Made by a program: the position numbers and the translations under genes. Shown piece by piece: positions 7,442 through 15,684 of a stretch of DNA of 54,220 nt. This DNA is from an uncultured Oscillospiraceae bacterium (GTDB lineage: Bacteria > Bacillota > Clostridia > Oscillospirales > Ruminococcaceae). The notes under the pieces are model-generated. The model did no database searches and had not been told where the DNA came from. It saw nothing but the letters and a program-made list of their open reading frames with translations. Every line of letters starts with the position of its first letter. Within the stretch, counting starts at the first letter, position 1. The stretch is taken from NCBI GenBank assembly GCA_910579175.1, contig CAJTTB010000019.1, positions 1 to 54,220 on the forward strand. The letters are read 5' to 3'.

Positions 7442-10400
7442 AATAACCCACCAAGTCAATATGATAGTCAAAGGTATCTGCATCAAGGCGGTATGGTTTT
7501 AATAAAGCAGGTCCGCAACTGTTAGAACCAATGCCAGATTGCTGATAGTCCAGGCATAAAACCGTATCTTCACAAGGAGTTAATTCATAGTTGTGCATTT
7601 TGCTAGATAGTTCTTCTTGTGTATATTCAGAGGCATTGAAACTAAAATGTTCTCCAAAAGCAGCAATGGTATAGGCGAAGGGATTGGAGATACAAACCGA
7701 TTTACATCCCCAATGGCTGCCGTTTTCCTGCGGTTTGATATAGTCTTCATGAAGGTTGCAAACCTTGCTCGTAAATGTGCCAAAGATAGAAGCTCTGTGT
7801 TTGTCGATATAACTTTCATAAGGACCATATCCAGTATAGGTGACTTGGTCAAACTGCTTTGGCAAAAATAAGCGCAGTCCAAATCGTGGAAGGAATGGGA
7901 GCTCTGTATTTCTATTTACATGGAGATCAGCGCTAATATGTCCATCTGAATGAATGGTCCATGTTGCTTTGATGGTTAGAATACGCTGTATAAACACTGC
8001 TGATAAAGATAAGTCAGCGGTGATAACAACCTGGTCAGAACGCTGTTTTACAGACACTTGATAGACCTTGACTGTCATGCGGTCATAACCTGCTTTTTGC
8101 CATTCGATACGAATTTCACGATCGTTGTCGGTGGGGGCACGCCAAATATTGTATTCCATGGGTTTGCTCAACAGGTTGATACCATCTTTGACCAAAGAAT
8201 CAAAATTGCCAGTTAGTTTATTAAATACATAACGGAATTGTTCTCCAAAAATTTCAATTGCACAGTCGGACTCATTGACCGTTAAAGTCTGTTTGGGTGC
8301 TGTTGGAATCGAAATGCTTTGTTTTCTTAAAATGATTTGATCATGACCCAATAAATGGCTGGAACCTACCAATGAGGTCTCATGTTTGGTGTAGTAGTAG
8401 AGATTTAATTGTACATTTCCAGTTTCTGGAATTCGATAAGTGAGTGTTATGGTTTTATTTTGATGTGGTGGAATATCCAAGTCGTCTATTCTGTCATTAT
8501 AAATGATTTTTCCATCACGGACAACATCATAAGTGATATATAAATAATCCTTTAGATTGGTAAAGTCCAGTTTGTTGTCAAAACGAATTTGACCTGTTTG
8601 GACATGGACTGCTGTGGCGCGCACTGGACGAACGACCTGTTTGAGTTCCATTAAACCAGTATGTGGTGTACGGTCAGGGTATACCAACCCATCCATACAG
8701 AAGTTGCCATCATGGGGAAATTCTCCAAAATCTCCTCCATAACCGAATTTGTTTTTTCCTTCAGGGGTTCTGCCCAGATAGACACCGTGGTCGCACCATT
8801 CCCAAACGAATCCACCAGCATATTTGTCATACTGATAAATTTGTTCAAAATAATTTTCAATATCTCCAGGACCATTTCCCATTGCATGAACAAATTCACA
8901 TTGAATAAAGGGTTTTTGATGGGTATCATCGTTGCAGTAGCGCTCTCCAAATGGGATATCAGCATACATGCGACTATAGACATCAAGATTGGAAAGGTCA
9001 TTTTGATAGCCCTTCATTTGGTTGATACTGCTCTCATAATGAACGAGACGGGAAGGGTCATATTGTTTGATCCAAGCAGCAGCTTTTTCAAAATTGGGAC
9101 CATATCCAGATTCATTGCCCAAAGACCACATAAAGACACTGGCGCAATTCTTATCTCGAATGACATTGCGTTGGGTACGGTCTAAAATAGCTTGCTCAAA
9201 ACGTGGATCATGTGCCAACATACCAAATGTGTGGTCGTTTAAGATGGTGTAGTCCTCTTCAGACCAATTGTCACTGCCACCGCCATAAATTGTAGTGGTT
9301 CCATGAATTTCCACATCTGCCTCGTCAATGACATAAAAGCCATATTGGTCGTATAACTGTGTTGCCCAAGGTGCATTTGGATAATGGCTGGTGCGAATGG
9401 CATTGATATTGTGTCGCTTCATCAGTTCCAAATCCTTTATAAGTTGTTTTTCACTGATGGTATAACCGGTATAAGGGTCGCTGTCATGGCGATTGACCCC
9501 TTTGATTTTAATATTTACACCATTAAAATATAAAACACTATTGCGGATTTCCACCTTTCTGATTCCAATATATTGTGAAATAGATTCATCAGGTGTACGA
9601 ATGATCAATTGATATAGGTTGGGCTGTTCAGCATTCCACAAAAGAGCATTGTCAACTGAAAAAAGAATCCAGTTGTTGTTTGTTTTTTTGGTTTCCAACA
9701 ATTCACCAGATGGGGAATATAAGTCACATTCCACTGGAACAGGTTGATTAAACCATTCAAAGTCAACTGTAATTTGAGCATTTTGATAGTTGTCATCCAA
9801 TGTTGTCTTTATAAAATAATCGCGAATGTGTTCTTTGGGTCGGGTGAGAATATAAACATCTCGGAAAATGCCAGACATTCTCAATTTATCTTGGTCTTCT
9901 AAGTAACTGCCATCACACCATTTCAATACCAAAACCGCCAAATGATTTTGACCTTCTCGAATGAATGGAGTGATGTCAAATTCGCTGGTGGAGTGAGAAA
10001 CTTGACTATAGCCGACCATTTCACCGTTTATCCAGACATAAAAGCAGGAATCTACCCCTTCAAAGTTTAAAAAACTGCTCATTTGACTTTCTGTTTCGTC
10101 GCGGTAAAAATCTACAAGATAGGTGGCACATGGATTTTGATCAGGTACATAAGGAGGGTCAAATGGGAACGGATAGGCAATATTTGTATATTGATGACGG
10201 TCATATCCATGTATCTGCCAACAGCTTGGTACAGGAATGGTATCTGGATTTTCATCTACAAAGTCTTCGGCAAAGAAGTTTTCAGGTACCTGATAAATAG
10301 ATGGATAGTAGTGGAATTCCCAGTTGCCATTGAGCATAAGCAGGCGCTCAGAAAGTAGGCGATTTCCATAAGTGGTCAACTCAGGATGTTTAAAGGGGAT

Positions 10401-10472
10401 ATAATATGCGCGATTTGGCATAGTTCCAACATGTAATATATTAGGATCTTGATAATAATTGATAAGTTTCAT
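7431..10472 (-). CDS. lacZ: Beta-galactosidase, GH2 LacZ type
   Basis: About 1013 residues, the usual length of long LacZ enzymes. The start at 10472 (MKLINYYQDPN) has AAGGA about 11 nt upstream. A longer frame reaching 10655 reads through the small upstream ORF and is rejected. Domains in order: jelly-roll sugar-binding domain (about 45-215), two immunoglobulin-like domains around the TIM barrel (about 320-610), and a C-terminal Bgal small-chain domain. Motifs: RTSHYP near 355, the acid/base glutamate in WSLGNESG near 452 and the nucleophile glutamate in QCEFVHAMGN near 526. No signal peptide, so it acts on lactose or galactosides inside the cell. It is co-transcribed with the small membrane ORF upstream and the sirtuin downstream. 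No lacI or permease is adjacent. Confidence 0.95.
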   Translation of the reverse strand: MKLINYYQDPNILHVGTMPNRAYYIPFKHPELTTYGNRLLSERLLMLNGNWEFHYYPSIYQVPENFFAEDFVDENPDTIPVPSCWQIHGYDRHQYTNIAYPFPFDPPYVPDQNPCATYLVDFYRDETESQMSSFLNFEGVDSCFYVWINGEMVGYSQVSHSTSEFDITPFIREGQNHLAVLVLKWCDGSYLEDQDKLRMSGIFRDVYILTRPKEHIRDYFIKTTLDDNYQNAQITVDFEWFNQPVPVECDLYSPSGELLETKKTNNNWILFSVDNALLWNAEQPNLYQLIIRTPDESISQYIGIRKVEIRNSVLYFNGVNIKIKGVNRHDSDPYTGYTISEKQLIKDLELMKRHNINAIRTSHYPNAPWATQLYDQYGFYVIDEADVEIHGTTTIYGGGSDNWSEEDYTILNDHTFGMLAHDPRFEQAILDRTQRNVIRDKNCASVFMWSLGNESGYGPNFEKAAAWIKQYDPSRLVHYESSINQMKGYQNDLSNLDVYSRMYADIPFGERYCNDDTHQKPFIQCEFVHAMGNGPGDIENYFEQIYQYDKYAGGFVWEWCDHGVYLGRTPEGKNKFGYGGDFGEFPHDGNFCMDGLVYPDRTPHTGLMELKQVVRPVRATAVHVQTGQIRFDNKLDFTNLKDYLYITYDVVRDGKIIYNDRIDDLDIPPHQNKTITLTYRIPETGNVQLNLYYYTKHETSLVGSSHLLGHDQIILRKQSISIPTAPKQTLTVNESDCAIEIFGEQFRYVFNKLTGNFDSLVKDGINLLSKPMEYNIWRAPTDNDREIRIEWQKAGYDRMTVKVYQVSVKQRSDQVVITADLSLSAVFIQRILTIKATWTIHSDGHISADLHVNRNTELPFLPRFGLRLFLPKQFDQVTYTGYGPYESYIDKHRASIFGTFTSKVCNLHEDYIKPQENGSHWGCKSVCISNPFAYTIAAFGEHFSFNASEYTQEELSSKMHNYELTPCEDTVLCLDYQQSGIGSNSCGPALLKPYRLDADTFDYHIDLVGYYER

Positions 10473-10534
10473 ATAAATAACATTCCTTACATTATAATAT
10501 TGTGGTAGAAAACAGTATTTTTTTTGAATTTGAG

Positions 10535-10645
10535 TTATGACAACATAGAGACAATTGGTATGGCTACCATACCAAGCGCGATCAAAATACAAAGAATGAT
10601 TGCGACAATTCGTTTCATTCGTTTGACTTCTTTTTCGGATTTCAA
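10535..10645 (-). CDS. Candidate 36-residue membrane peptide in the lacZ leader
   Basis: An ORF on the minus strand starting with TTG at 10645 (an internal ATG is at 10618) and ending at 10537-10535. AAAGGA lies about 10 nt upstream of the TTG, the best-placed ribosome binding site in the leader. The peptide has a charged N-terminus (KSEKEVKRMKR) followed by one 20-residue hydrophobic helix ending in PIVSMLS, typical of single-pass small membrane proteins. It lies between the operon promoter (10776-10804) and the lacZ start, so it would be the first gene translated. It could be a membrane microprotein or a leader peptide affecting lacZ. It is too short to call with certainty. Confidence 0.45.
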   Translation of the reverse strand: MKSEKEVKRMKRIVAIILCILIALGMVAIPIVSMLS

Positions 10646-10775
10646 TCAATTTCATTCCTTTCTAAAAGAATTATCAGCGTATCTGAATAGATGATTGTTT
10701 GTGTGAGAATCAATACTTTATAGTTTATTTCATAGAAAAATAAATTTTAAAAGTTATAAGGTTATTATCTATTTC

Positions 10776-10804
10776 ATTATAACAAATTAAGATTTGCTAT
10801 GCAA
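10776..10804 (-). promoter_or_regulatory. Promoter of the small ORF-lacZ-sirtuin-arsC-like operon
   Basis: Minus strand: TTGCAT (10804-10799), 17-nt spacer, TATAAT (10781-10776). It gives a leader of about 125 nt to the small ORF and about 300 nt to lacZ. Confidence 0.65.
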
Positions 10805-10829
10805 TTATTTTTGAAAAAAGGATATGGGA

Positions 10830-10845
10830 TATCATCATGATGATA
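10830..10845. promoter_or_regulatory. Perfect 16-bp palindrome upstream of the lacZ promoter (possible operator)
   Basis: TATCATCATGATGATA is a perfect palindrome about 26 nt upstream of the -35 box of the lacZ-operon promoter, in the divergent gap before spoVAC. Position and symmetry suit a dimeric regulator, activator-like for lacZ. No adjacent regulator gene points to its identity. The rest of 10846-11037 is AT-rich and holds the unresolved spoVAC promoter. Confidence 0.4.
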
Positions 10846-11037
10846 AGGGTAAAAATCCGTTATTTTATTCAATATAAATATGGAAGATTAATGTTTTTAT
10901 CATGGACTATTTTATCTGTTCCATGTCGTCAACTTATGATGAAAAATAAAAATATCATTTAAAATTAGAATATGTAAAACACAATTGGAGAAAATGATAG
11001 TATTCTAATCCATTTTATTAGAAAGGAATTTTGAAAG

Positions 11038-11481
11038 ATGAATCTTACACCAAACGAATATCAGGAGATGACAAAAAAAGCATCTCCCGGAACGAAATCT
11101 TATAAAACTATTCCGATGGCTTTTTTAATCGGGGGACTGATTTGCAGTTTTGGACAATTTTTAACCAATTTATATCAAGAGTTGGGTATGAGTCTTGATA
11201 TTGCAAGTGCAGTTACCTCTGTATCATTGATTTTTATCGCTGCTTTGTTAACAGGATTAAATCTTTATAATAAAATTGCAAAATTTGCTGGAGCAGGTAC
11301 ATTGGTGCCAATTACAGGATTTTCCAATAGTGTCGTAGCGCCCGCATTGGAATTTAAGTCAGAAGGTTATATTTTGGGTCTAGGTGCAAAACTATTTATT
11401 ATTTCTGGACCAGTGATTGTATATGGAATTACCGCTTCAGCAGTTTATGGGTTAATTTTGTATTTATTCAAACTCTATTGA
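11038..11481 (+). CDS. spoVAC: Stage V sporulation protein AC
   Basis: A 147-residue membrane protein, normal length for SpoVAC. The conserved N-terminus (LTPNEYQEMTKKASPGTK) is followed by hydrophobic segments at about 27-45, 58-77, 85-105 and 122-145, with the KFAGAGTLVPITGFSNS motif shared by SpoVAC and SpoVAE. SpoVA proteins sit in the inner forespore membrane, load calcium-dipicolinate into the spore and release it at germination; SpoVAC is the mechanosensitive channel-like subunit. GAAAGGA lies 13-19 nt before the start, with a closer AAAG. It is first of a three-gene cluster spoVAC-D-E, the minimal Clostridia arrangement lacking spoVAA, AB and AF. No sigma-A promoter is evident upstream, as expected for a forespore gene. 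Confidence 0.95.
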   Translation: MNLTPNEYQEMTKKASPGTKSYKTIPMAFLIGGLICSFGQFLTNLYQELGMSLDIASAVTSVSLIFIAALLTGLNLYNKIAKFAGAGTLVPITGFSNSVVAPALEFKSEGYILGLGAKLFIISGPVIVYGITASAVYGLILYLFKLY

Positions 11482-11497
11482 GAAAGGAGCGAAAACC

Positions 11498-12511
11498 ATG
11501 TCAATTAGAATTTCAAAAAGTACGATTTTATTGGATACCAAACCAAGTGTTTTATCCTATGCGGCAATTGTGGGCAAAAAAGAAGGCGAAGGTCCTTTGG
11601 CACGTCATTTTGATGTCATTTGTGACGATACTACCCTAGGCGAAGAAACCTGGGAAAAAGCAGAGAGTCAAATGCAAAGAAATGCGGTTTCTAAGGCATT
11701 GGAAAAGGCGAAATTGTCAAGTGCAGATTTAGAACTTTTATTTGCTGGTGATTTATTAAACCAGTGTATTAGTTCTTCTTATGGATTACGTGATTTACAG
11801 GTTCCATTTTATGGATTGTATGGAGCTTGTTCTACCATGGCAGAAAGTTTGGGACTGATTAGTATTTTTGCAGATAATCAGTTGGTGACTTATGGGGCGG
11901 CGGTTACCTCCTCTCACTTTTGTACAGCAGAACGACAATTTCGCCAGCCTTTGGAATATGGAGGACAGAGAGCACCTACTGCACAGTGGACGGTTACTGG
12001 TTCTGGTGCAGTCATTGTGGGACAATCCAATAAACCACCTTATGTCAAAGCGGTGACCATTGGCAAAATTGTGGATTTGGGAGTAAAGGATATCAATAAC
12101 ATGGGTGCTGCAATGGCACCTGCGGCAGCAGATACCATTGGGACTTATTTAAAGGATACCAAGACAAATCCTGGGGATTATGATTTGATTTTGACCGGAG
12201 ATTTGGGAACAGTTGGTTCTGATTTGTTAATTGACTTATTAAAACATGATCAAATTGATATTTCACAGGTACACAATGACTGTGGAAAATTAATTTACGA
12301 TTTGGAGTCCCAGGATGTTCATGCAGGGGGTTCCGGCTGTGGCTGCGCTGCAAGTGTTTTGTGTGCTTATATTTTAAAGAGAATTTCGGAAGGTGTTTTA
12401 AAGAATGTGCTGTTTGTGGCAACCGGTGCACTGATGTCCACTACCAGTTTTCAACAAGGGGAAAGCATTCCGGGAATTGCACATTTGGTACATCTTTCGG
12501 ATCACAAGTAA
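11498..12511 (+). CDS. spoVAD: Stage V sporulation protein AD
   Basis: A 337-residue soluble protein with the thiolase/ketoacyl synthase-like fold typical of SpoVAD. Recognisable parts include VGKKEGEGPLARHFD near 26-40, the YGACSTMAESL segment around residues 107-117 (in thiolases the nucleophile region), SSHFCTAERQFR near 138, and GGSGCGCAASVL near 275-287. SpoVAD binds calcium-dipicolinate directly and is essential for its uptake into the developing spore, working at the inner spore membrane with SpoVAC and SpoVAE. GAAAGGAGC lies 9-17 nt before the ATG. It is 16 nt after spoVAC and 21 nt before spoVAE, clearly one operon. Confidence 0.96.
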   Translation: MSIRISKSTILLDTKPSVLSYAAIVGKKEGEGPLARHFDVICDDTTLGEETWEKAESQMQRNAVSKALEKAKLSSADLELLFAGDLLNQCISSSYGLRDLQVPFYGLYGACSTMAESLGLISIFADNQLVTYGAAVTSSHFCTAERQFRQPLEYGGQRAPTAQWTVTGSGAVIVGQSNKPPYVKAVTIGKIVDLGVKDINNMGAAMAPAAADTIGTYLKDTKTNPGDYDLILTGDLGTVGSDLLIDLLKHDQIDISQVHNDCGKLIYDLESQDVHAGGSGCGCAASVLCAYILKRISEGVLKNVLFVATGALMSTTSFQQGESIPGIAHLVHLSDHK

Positions 12512-12532
12512 TAGAAGGAAAGAGGTTAATTT

Positions 12533-12901
12533 ATGGAGTTATTTTTAGAATATTTTTACCCTTTTTTGGTAGGGGGAATTTTATGTGCCATTGGTCAGGT
12601 ATTGATTGATTATACCAAATTGACACCTGCTAGAATTTTAGTGGCTTATGTAGTTACCGGTGTCATTTTAGGGGGAATTGGATGGTATCAACCTCTGGTG
12701 GATTTTGCAGGAGCAGGAGCGACCGTTCCATTGACAGGTTTTGGATATCTGTTGGCAAAAGGGGTAAAGCGAGCTGTTTCAGAACAGGGGTTATTGGGTG
12801 TATTGACTGGAGGATTTACCGCAGCGGCGGCAGGAATTGCAGCAGCAATTATTTTTGGTTTTATCATTGCATTGATTTTTAAACCCAAAGATAAATCCTG
12901 A
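12533..12901 (+). CDS. spoVAE: Stage V sporulation protein AE (SpoVAEb type)
   Basis: A 122-residue integral membrane protein of the SpoVAE(b) kind. Hydrophobic segments lie at about 5-22, 33-52, 60-80 and 93-116. The VDFAGAGATVPLTGFGYLLAKG motif region (about 57-78) is conserved with SpoVAC. Together with SpoVAC it forms the channel part of the dipicolinate transporter. GGAAAGAGG lies 9-17 nt upstream of the ATG. It is the last gene of the spoVA operon; a terminator follows only after 190 nt. Confidence 0.95.
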   Translation: MELFLEYFYPFLVGGILCAIGQVLIDYTKLTPARILVAYVVTGVILGGIGWYQPLVDFAGAGATVPLTGFGYLLAKGVKRAVSEQGLLGVLTGGFTAAAAGIAAAIIFGFIIALIFKPKDKS

Positions 12902-13088
12902 TGATAATGGTTGGTGATAAGACGGTTTTGAATATGAAAAAGAAAAAATATCCCTATATTTTAAATGACCTCTTTTGATACAGATATAAAAGGATAGGAG
13001 GGATATCAATTCTTTTTAGAACAATCAGGACTTGTGTTTTTTATAGGTATCTTTCAATCCAGTCTGTAAGAGAATTTTGAATCATTTG

Positions 13089-13118
13089 AGCTGTTATCAT
13101 TTATAACAGCTTTTTTGA
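13089..13118 (+). terminator. Intrinsic terminator downstream of spoVAE
   Basis: AGCTGTTAT (13089-13097) and ATAACAGCT (13103-13111) form a 9-bp perfect stem with a 5-nt loop, followed by TTTTTT. Confidence 0.85.
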
Positions 13119-13313
13119 GTTTTTTGCTGGTGATTTTAAAGGATCAAGCATATTAGTCAAGTAAAATGCCATAAAATCCATTTTATTTTTTGCCATGCGA
13201 TTGAGATGGTAAAATAAGCAACAATGATATAATTTCTATCAAAATGTGCATTTTTAGGTGAATGATCTGAAAACATCTAAAAGCTTACTAAAATAATGTT
13301 CACAGTTAAAACC

Positions 13314-13342
13314 TTGACAGCAAGGTGAAATATCTATAAAAT
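13314..13342 (+). promoter_or_regulatory. Promoter of the RNase J gene
   Basis: TTGACA (13314-13319), 17-nt spacer, TAAAAT (13337-13342). This is a near-consensus promoter and the only good one between spoVAE and the RNase J gene. Confidence 0.65.
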
Positions 13343-13722
13343 AAATGTAAATAACTGTTCGGATGAAATAGGCATATAAAAAAGGATAACATTTAGTTTT
13401 CGTTGAGATTCATAAAAGGGACGTTTTTATCAGTTGTATTACATGATTTTATTGATGCTGTCTTTGATAAAAAAGGCGGCTTGCCTTTCTTGTTCTCTAA
13501 ATTGATATTGTATTTTTGGTTCGGCTGCTATTGATAAAAATGCAATTTTATGTTGTCCAACAATAAAAAATAACGTGGAATTCAAACTGTGGCATGAAAT
13601 TTTCAGGTACGGAAAAATTGATGATACATACTATAGTTGAGAAAGAATACACCAAAGACGTTGCAATTGAAATGAAATTTATTATTTTGAAAAATCTTGA
13701 AAATAAAGAGAGGGAATATGAA

Positions 13723-15624
13723 GTGTTAAAAAATACAAACACAAAGTTAAAATCTACATCAACTACTATGGGAAATCGAAATCGTATTCGGAATTATAAA
13801 ACAAATAACAACCATTTGTCAAATAATAGTGGCAATCATAAATCTTCCAGTTCAAAAAGCAATCAGGAAACTCCATCAAAATCAGTTTCCAAACAATTAA
13901 AGACGGCATTTCATTCTAAAAATTACAGCCCTAAAACCAGAAAACGCACACAAAAGGTAGTGAGAAAGACACCTGTACGCATCATTCCCTTAGGGGGACT
14001 CAATGAAATCGGAAAAAATATGACTTTATATGAATGTGGTCAGGATATGTTTTTAATTGACTGCGGTTTGGCGTTTCCAGATGCGGATATGTTGGGAGTT
14101 GATTTGGTAATTCCCGACTTTAGTTATGTGGAAAAAAACATTGATAAAATTAGGGGCATTTTTATTACACATGGACATGAAGATCATATTGGCAGTATTC
14201 CATATCTTTTAAAGAAGGTAAATATCCCTATTTATGGAACGCGTTTGACCTTGGGACTGATTGAAGGAAAATTAAAAGAGCATGGTTTACTCAATAAAGC
14301 AAGTTTAAATGTGATCACCCCACGTCAGACAATTAAAGTGGGTTGTATGGCGGTGGAATGTATTCGCGTCAACCATTCGATTCCAGACAGCGTTGGATTT
14401 GCGGTGCATACACCTTCTGGTGTAATTATCCAAACAGGTGACTTTAAGGTGGATTACTCCCCGATTGAAGGTGAGATGATTGACTTAGCACGCTTTGCAG
14501 AGTTGGGAAACAAGGGAGTACTTTGCCTATTATCAGATTCTACCAATGTGGAGAAACCCGGTTCTACTATGAGTGAAAGCAAGGTTGGACAATCCTTTAA
14601 TACCCTATTTAACAGTGCGGTCGGAAAGCGCATTATTGTAGCCACCTTTGCTTCCAATATCCATCGCATTCAACAGATTGTAGACAATGCGATAAAGTAT
14701 GGAAGAAAGGTCGCTGTTTCTGGAAGAAGCATGATCAATGTGGTAGGAAAGGCCATGGAGCTAGGCTATTTATCCATTCCAGATGGGGTGCTCATTGAAA
14801 TTGATGCAATTACCCGTTATCCATTTGATCAGATTGTCTTAATTACAACGGGAAGCCAAGGGGAACCGCTGTCAGCTCTTTCCAGAATGGCTTCTTCTGA
14901 CCACCGTAAAGTGTCAGTGACCAGCGAGGATTTTATCATCATCTCCGCGACGCCAATTCCCGGCAATGAAAAGCATGTGACAAGGGTTGTCAATGACCTG
15001 TTGCGATTGGGAGCTGAAGTAATTTATGAAAAGATGTATGAAGTTCATGTATCTGGTCACGCCTGTCAGGATGAATTACTCATGATGCTTTCTTTGACAA
15101 AGCCCAAATTTTTTATTCCAGTCCATGGAGAGTTTAAACATTTAAGAGCACATTCAAGACTTGCTCAAAGCACAGGTATGGATCCTTCTCACATTCATAT
15201 TGGGGAAAATGGTCAGGTGATTGAGCTGGATAATCTTGAGATGAAATGCGTTGGAACGGTAGAAGCTGGTGCTGTCTTTGTAGACGGCTTGGGTGTGGGT
15301 GATGTCGGGTCCATTGTATTGCGTGACCGCAAACGTCTGGCACAAGATGGTCTGATTATCGTAGTTGCAACTATTGAGGGCGAAACAGGTGCTTGTATGG
15401 CTGGACCAGATATTGTGTCAAGGGGATTTGTGTATGTCAGGGAGTCAGAAGAATTGATGGAAGAAGCAAAACTGGTGATTAGAATCGCCTTAAATCAGTG
15501 TATTGAGGCTAATGTTCGGGATTGGACGACCATTAAAACAACAATTAAAGACGCGCTGTCAAGTTTTATCTATCGCAAGACAAAGCGTTCTCCAATGATA
15601 CTACCAATTATTATGGAAGTGTAA
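13723..15624 (+). CDS. rnjA: Ribonuclease J
   Basis: 633 residues from a GTG at 13723, chosen because GAGAGGG sits 9-15 nt upstream; the open frame back to 13594 has no such site. The first 85 or so residues are a low-complexity extension rich in Asn, Ser, Lys and Arg, followed by the RNase J core starting at PVRIIPLGGLNEIGKN. Motifs: metal-binding HGHEDH near 150-155, the DSTNVEKPG region, the GSQGEPLSALSRMA loop, SGHA and FIPVHGE in the second half (beta-CASP), and a C-terminal domain. RNase J is the 5'-to-3' exonuclease and endonuclease of Firmicutes mRNA decay and rRNA maturation. The basic tail may bind RNA or be a degradosome contact (inference). Only one RNase J gene is visible here, so J1/J2 identity is open. 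Confidence 0.93.
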   Translation: MLKNTNTKLKSTSTTMGNRNRIRNYKTNNNHLSNNSGNHKSSSSKSNQETPSKSVSKQLKTAFHSKNYSPKTRKRTQKVVRKTPVRIIPLGGLNEIGKNMTLYECGQDMFLIDCGLAFPDADMLGVDLVIPDFSYVEKNIDKIRGIFITHGHEDHIGSIPYLLKKVNIPIYGTRLTLGLIEGKLKEHGLLNKASLNVITPRQTIKVGCMAVECIRVNHSIPDSVGFAVHTPSGVIIQTGDFKVDYSPIEGEMIDLARFAELGNKGVLCLLSDSTNVEKPGSTMSESKVGQSFNTLFNSAVGKRIIVATFASNIHRIQQIVDNAIKYGRKVAVSGRSMINVVGKAMELGYLSIPDGVLIEIDAITRYPFDQIVLITTGSQGEPLSALSRMASSDHRKVSVTSEDFIIISATPIPGNEKHVTRVVNDLLRLGAEVIYEKMYEVHVSGHACQDELLMMLSLTKPKFFIPVHGEFKHLRAHSRLAQSTGMDPSHIHIGENGQVIELDNLEMKCVGTVEAGAVFVDGLGVGDVGSIVLRDRKRLAQDGLIIVVATIEGETGACMAGPDIVSRGFVYVRESEELMEEAKLVIRIALNQCIEANVRDWTTIKTTIKDALSSFIYRKTKRSPMILPIIMEV

Positions 15625-15640
15625 AGATTGTTTGTCAAAA

Positions 15641-15665
15641 CGGGTATACGTATGATGTATACCCG
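15641..15665 (+). other. Perfect hairpin between RNase J and gdpP genes
   Basis: CGGGTATAC (15641-15649) and GTATACCCG (15657-15665) form a 9-bp stem. No T-run follows, so it is not a classic terminator; it could be an mRNA processing or stability element in the polycistronic message. Confidence 0.5.
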
Positions 15666-15684
15666 ATGATTAAGGGGTGATTTT

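Larger units (their letters stand above)
12902..13722. other. 820-nt gap: spoVA terminator and RNase J promoter/leader
   Basis: No credible gene. Contents: a partial inverted repeat at about 12947-13006 (ATATCCC ... GGGATAT), a strong terminator at 13089-13118, a good promoter at 13314-13342, and a leader of about 375 nt before the RNase J start. The leader includes a small AAAGGC/GCCTTT hairpin near 13471-13488 followed by a moderately T-rich run, which could act as an attenuator. The frame of RNase J is open back to 13594 but lacks a ribosome binding site there. Confidence 0.5.

Noticed and set aside
10473..10655. Extended N-terminus of LacZ reading through the leader
   Set aside because: The ATG at 10655 lies directly on its own Shine-Dalgarno-like AAAGGA, the added residues do not resemble LacZ, and the same bases encode a better small membrane ORF in another frame.
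10846..11037. Sigma-F/sigma-G promoter for spoVAC
   Set aside because: Candidates such as GAATA with GGAGAAAATG (14-nt spacing) or CATTTTA near 11013 have wrong spacing or overlap the ribosome binding site; none is good enough to call.
13594..13722. Upstream start of RNase J
   Set aside because: In frame but without a ribosome binding site; the GTG at 13723 has GAGAGGG at suitable spacing.
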